From Elusimicrobiota bacterium (lineage in GTDB: Bacteria > Elusimicrobiota > Elusimicrobia > UBA1565 > UBA9628), in the NCBI GenBank assembly GCA_016182905.1, contig JACPFR010000038.1:1-37479 (forward strand): a stretch of 37,479 bases of DNA. Reading direction: 5' to 3'. Below the pieces are notes generated by a model, which worked only from the letters and a program-made list of their open reading frames with translations, had not been told where the DNA came from and ran no database searches. Made by a program: the position numbers and the translations under genes. Positions 35,277-37,479 of this stretch are shown piece after piece; position 1 is the stretch's first letter; every line of letters starts with the position of its first letter.

Positions 35277-36467
35277 TTATAAGCTTTTCGGGGCGGGAAG
35301 TTCCTCGGGGGCGGGCGCGTGGCCCTGCGCCCAGACCGCGGCGAACTCGCCGCCGAACGCGGCGACCTCGCCCGGGAAAGTCGTGAACAGGTCGTTCTCG
35401 AAGTTGTACAGCTCGGCGTTCTGGGAGAAGTTGTAGGAGCCGCTCATCAGCATGGCGCCGTCGAAGAGCGCGTACTTGTGGTGCATGGCGCCCGTGCCGT
35501 CGCGCCCGGAGCTCAGGCGCAGGCCCACGCCGGCGTTCGACAGGGAGAGCATCGCCTGGGAGCGGCGGGACTGGGAGGAGTCCCCGACGACGCGCACGAC
35601 GACCCCCCGGGCCTTGGCCGCGGCCAGCGCGTCGGCCACTCGCTGGGCGTAGAAGCTGAAGATAAGGACGTCGATGGTCCGCTTCGAGCGGCCGATCGCG
35701 TCGACGAGCAGGTCCTCGACCCCGCCCTGCGGCGAGAAGGCGTAGCGCGGGTACTTGCCGCCCGCGAAGGAGACGGGCTTGAGGGGGTCGGCGGGCGGGG
35801 CGCCGACGCCGCCCTTGGAGAGCCCCCACATCCAGGTCCAGTTCCGGGTGAAGCCCTCGATGAGGGCCTTGTCCGTCTTGAAGACGGCGTTCTCGAAGTT
35901 CTTGGTGTCGGCCGCCCGCGTCCAGTTGAAGGAGCCGGTCATCAGGAGCGCGCCGTCGAAGACGGCGAACTTGTGGTGCATGATGCCGTACGAGCCGCCG
36001 CCGTTGAGCAGCTTGATCGGCACGCCCGCGTCGACGAGCGCCTGGTACTCCGCGGAAGGCCCGGAGCCGGCCCCGGGCGCGGCGGGCTTGGTGTGGCCCT
36101 CGTCGTAGATCATGCGGACGTCGACGCCGCGGGCCTTGGCGCGCAGGAGGGCGTCGGCGACCTCGCTCAGGCGCAGGTCGTAGATCGCGAGGAGCAAGGT
36201 CTTGTCGGTGCGGTCGATGGCGGCGACCAAGGACTCGGGTATGCGGTCGCTGCGGCTGAACTGGACGCCCTTGATCGACAGGCCCTTGAACGAGACGACC
36301 GGGACCGCCGGGATCGCGGCGAACGCGGGGAAGGAGGGAGCCGGAGGAGGGAGCGCCGGCAGCAGGGGAACGGGGAACGCGGAAGTCCAGGAGGCATCGG
36401 GAAGGCCCGCCCGAGACGGCGAACCCGCGGCCAGCAGGAGGGCGAGGGCGCCTCCCAATATCTTCAC
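35277..36467 (-). CDS. Secreted phospholipase D-family protein with two HKD motifs
   Basis: The signal peptide is residues 1-20 (GGALALLLAAGSPSRA). Two complete HxKx4D motifs are present: H164-K166-D171 (MHHKFAVFDG, then GSFNW) and H329-K331-D336 (MHHKYALFDG, then GSYNF). This is the cardiolipin-synthase/endonuclease-like PLD class. The export signal suggests a secreted nuclease or phospholipase. The GTG start at 36467 follows TATCCT by 6 nt. It is 396 residues, and nothing is missing. Confidence 0.93.
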   Translation of the reverse strand: MKILGGALALLLAAGSPSRAGLPDASWTSAFPVPLLPALPPPAPSFPAFAAIPAVPVVSFKGLSIKGVQFSRSDRIPESLVAAIDRTDKTLLLAIYDLRLSEVADALLRAKARGVDVRMIYDEGHTKPAAPGAGSGPSAEYQALVDAGVPIKLLNGGGSYGIMHHKFAVFDGALLMTGSFNWTRAADTKNFENAVFKTDKALIEGFTRNWTWMWGLSKGGVGAPPADPLKPVSFAGGKYPRYAFSPQGGVEDLLVDAIGRSKRTIDVLIFSFYAQRVADALAAAKARGVVVRVVGDSSQSRRSQAMLSLSNAGVGLRLSSGRDGTGAMHHKYALFDGAMLMSGSYNFSQNAELYNFENDLFTTFPGEVAAFGGEFAAVWAQGHAPAPEELPAPKSL

Positions 36468-36473
36468 ACCGCG

Positions 36474-36582
36474 AGGATAGGCCTTTCCTCATGGGCCCGC
36501 ATGGGCCGCAGGGCCCACGCCATCCCGGGTCTAAAGACCTACCCTCCCCCGTCTGGACGGACGCCGATAGGACTGCTAGGAT
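36474..36582. promoter_or_regulatory. Divergent leaderless promoters between PLD and GIY-YIG genes
   Basis: On the minus strand TATCCT (36474-36479) is 6 nt from the GTG at 36467. On the plus strand TAGGAT (36577-36582), preceded by TGC, is 7 nt from the GTG at 36590. Both predict messages beginning at the start codon. Confidence 0.5.
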
Positions 36583-36589
36583 TGAGACG

Positions 36590-37479
36590 GTGAAGACCCC
36601 GAGGGAGTGGTCCGTGTACCTGGTGCGCTGCGCCGACAAGAGCCTGTACACCGGGATCGCCAAGGACGTCAAGGCGCGCGTCGCCGCCCACAACCTGGGC
36701 AAGGGCGCGGCGTACACGCGCAGCCGCAAGCCGGTCCGCCTCGTCTACCATCGCAACGGGCTGACCCGCTCGTCCGCGCTGATCGAGGAGGCCCGGATCA
36801 AGGCCCTCGAGCGGACCGAGAAGCTCGCCTTCCTCAAGCAGGCGGGCAAGGCCGCCGGACGCGCCGCCGCCGCCGTGGCCCTGCTGTGGGCGCTCGCCGC
36901 CCCTGCGCGCGCGATCCCGGTGTTCAATAAGGAAAACGGGATCAGCCTGTCGTCGGCGACCCCGCAGGCGTTCACCGGCGAGAACACGGTCGCCGGCGGC
37001 GCCTACACCAACCTGCGCATGTACTACCTCCCCGCGATCTCGAGCGGCGCGCCCCACGCGAGCTCCGGCACGGCGATCCTGTCGGCGACCTCGACCGACG
37101 GCGTGACCTGGGTCAAGGAGACCGGCATCCGCGTGGACACGAACACCGTGCCCTCGGTGTCGGCCAGCTCGATCACGGGCGCGGCGATCCAGCCGCTGAC
37201 GGGCGGGGGCTTTCGCATGCTGTACTCGATCGTATCGACGACGGGCTCCTTCCGCGTCCACAGCGCGACCTCGGCCGACGGCCTGGCCTGGGCGAACGAG
37301 ACGGCCGAGGTGGTCAACGGCTCGAACACCTACGTCGGCGTGCCGCGCCTCGTCGTCCTCACCTCGGGCGACTGGCGGATGTACTACACGCGAGACTTCA
37401 ACGGCGGCGACGACCTCCCCGACCGGCGGATCTTCACCGCCCTCTCCACCGACCAGGGTGCCACCTGGGGCGCCTCCTC
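36590..37479 (+). CDS. GIY-YIG domain fused to signal peptide and BNR-like secreted region (partial, runs off window)
   Basis: One uninterrupted frame of 296 codons runs to the window edge. Residues 6-80 are a UvrC/YhbQ-type GIY-YIG domain (WSVYLVRCADKSLYTGIAKDV, R-x3-H, LIEEARIKAL with Glu). Directly after it comes a signal-peptide-like stretch: positive residues GKAAGR, hydrophobic AAAAVALLWALAA, then APARA before IPVFNKENG. The remainder has repeated S-x-D-G-x-x-W motifs (STDGVTWVKE, SADGLAWANE, STDQGATWGA), typical of BNR/sialidase-like beta-propellers. A cytosolic nuclease joined to an exported propeller is unexpected. An internal GTG (36876) would start at the hydrophobic part but has no ribosome binding site. 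The 3' end is missing. Confidence 0.7.
   Translation, partial: MKTPREWSVYLVRCADKSLYTGIAKDVKARVAAHNLGKGAAYTRSRKPVRLVYHRNGLTRSSALIEEARIKALERTEKLAFLKQAGKAAGRAAAAVALLWALAAPARAIPVFNKENGISLSSATPQAFTGENTVAGGAYTNLRMYYLPAISSGAPHASSGTAILSATSTDGVTWVKETGIRVDTNTVPSVSASSITGAAIQPLTGGGFRMLYSIVSTTGSFRVHSATSADGLAWANETAEVVNGSNTYVGVPRLVVLTSGDWRMYYTRDFNGGDDLPDRRIFTALSTDQGATWGAS

Overview
The window is about 37.5 kb of GC-rich bacterial chromosome. The combination of type III glutamine synthetase, many secreted proteins with signal peptide plus Ala/Pro/Ser/Val-rich leaders, and start codons sitting 5-7 nt after -10-like boxes makes me think of a high-GC Elusimicrobiota-type bacterium. That is an impression from gene style, not a phylogenetic result.

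Positions 1-4619 (+) are the unusual part. A strong sigma70-type promoter (174-201) is followed at once by a 49-nt stem-loop with a run of nine T (208-256), a short leader ending in a second intrinsic terminator (455-492), and then about nineteen closely packed tRNA or tRNA-like genes (494-2456). Next come a soluble SPFH/Band-7 (slipin-like) gene (2614-3300), one more tRNA-like gene (3337-3407), and the RNA ligase gene rtcB (3447-4619). The array is not a plain tRNA cluster. Its first member has two complete anticodon arms (UAU and GAU, both Ile). Six members (Lys, Lys, Ala, Glu, Glu, Thr) replace the TTCRA T-loop by a shared NGCRNNA loop, mostly together with loss of G18 in the D-loop. Three have C instead of U at position 33. 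One (Pro) has a 25-nt T-loop. Two next to the slipin gene are degenerate. Association of RtcB, SPFH proteins and tRNA-like RNAs has, as I recall, been noted in comparative genomics of RNA repair. A large array of this kind with these structural classes is what I consider potentially new: an RNA-repair or tRNA-decoy island.

Positions 4655-9716 hold a MltB-like lytic transglycosylase (+), a convergent single-TM protein (-), adenosine deaminase (-), a DUF1059 mini-protein (+), a YdfG-like SDR (-), a fragment of a VOC-fold gene and a BCP-type peroxiredoxin (-). A perfect 30-bp inverted repeat (9740-9804) separates these from Mrp/NBP35 and type III glutamine synthetase (9811-13076, -).

Positions 13300-25597 contain a 1,412-residue membrane protein with three ~361-residue repeats, small membrane proteins, a FecR-domain protein divergent from two A-type Fe-S carriers (with a promoter and an IscR/Rrf2-like dyad), an SLT transglycosylase ending in an EF-hand, a minus-strand group (DUF420, degenerate GIY-YIG, chlorite-dismutase family, TPR), an HTH-receiver regulator, and a predicted secreted kinase-like protein.

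Positions 25607-37479 carry an ordinary tRNA-Cys with promoter and terminator, a secreted alpha/beta hydrolase, a secreted VWA protein, a two-lobed M16 peptidase, an S1 peptidase, a MEMO1-family protein, a minus-strand membrane operon (DUF456, unknown, half-size GDT1), a secreted two-HKD phospholipase D-family protein, and finally a frame open to the window edge that joins a GIY-YIG domain to a signal peptide and a BNR/sialidase-like region.
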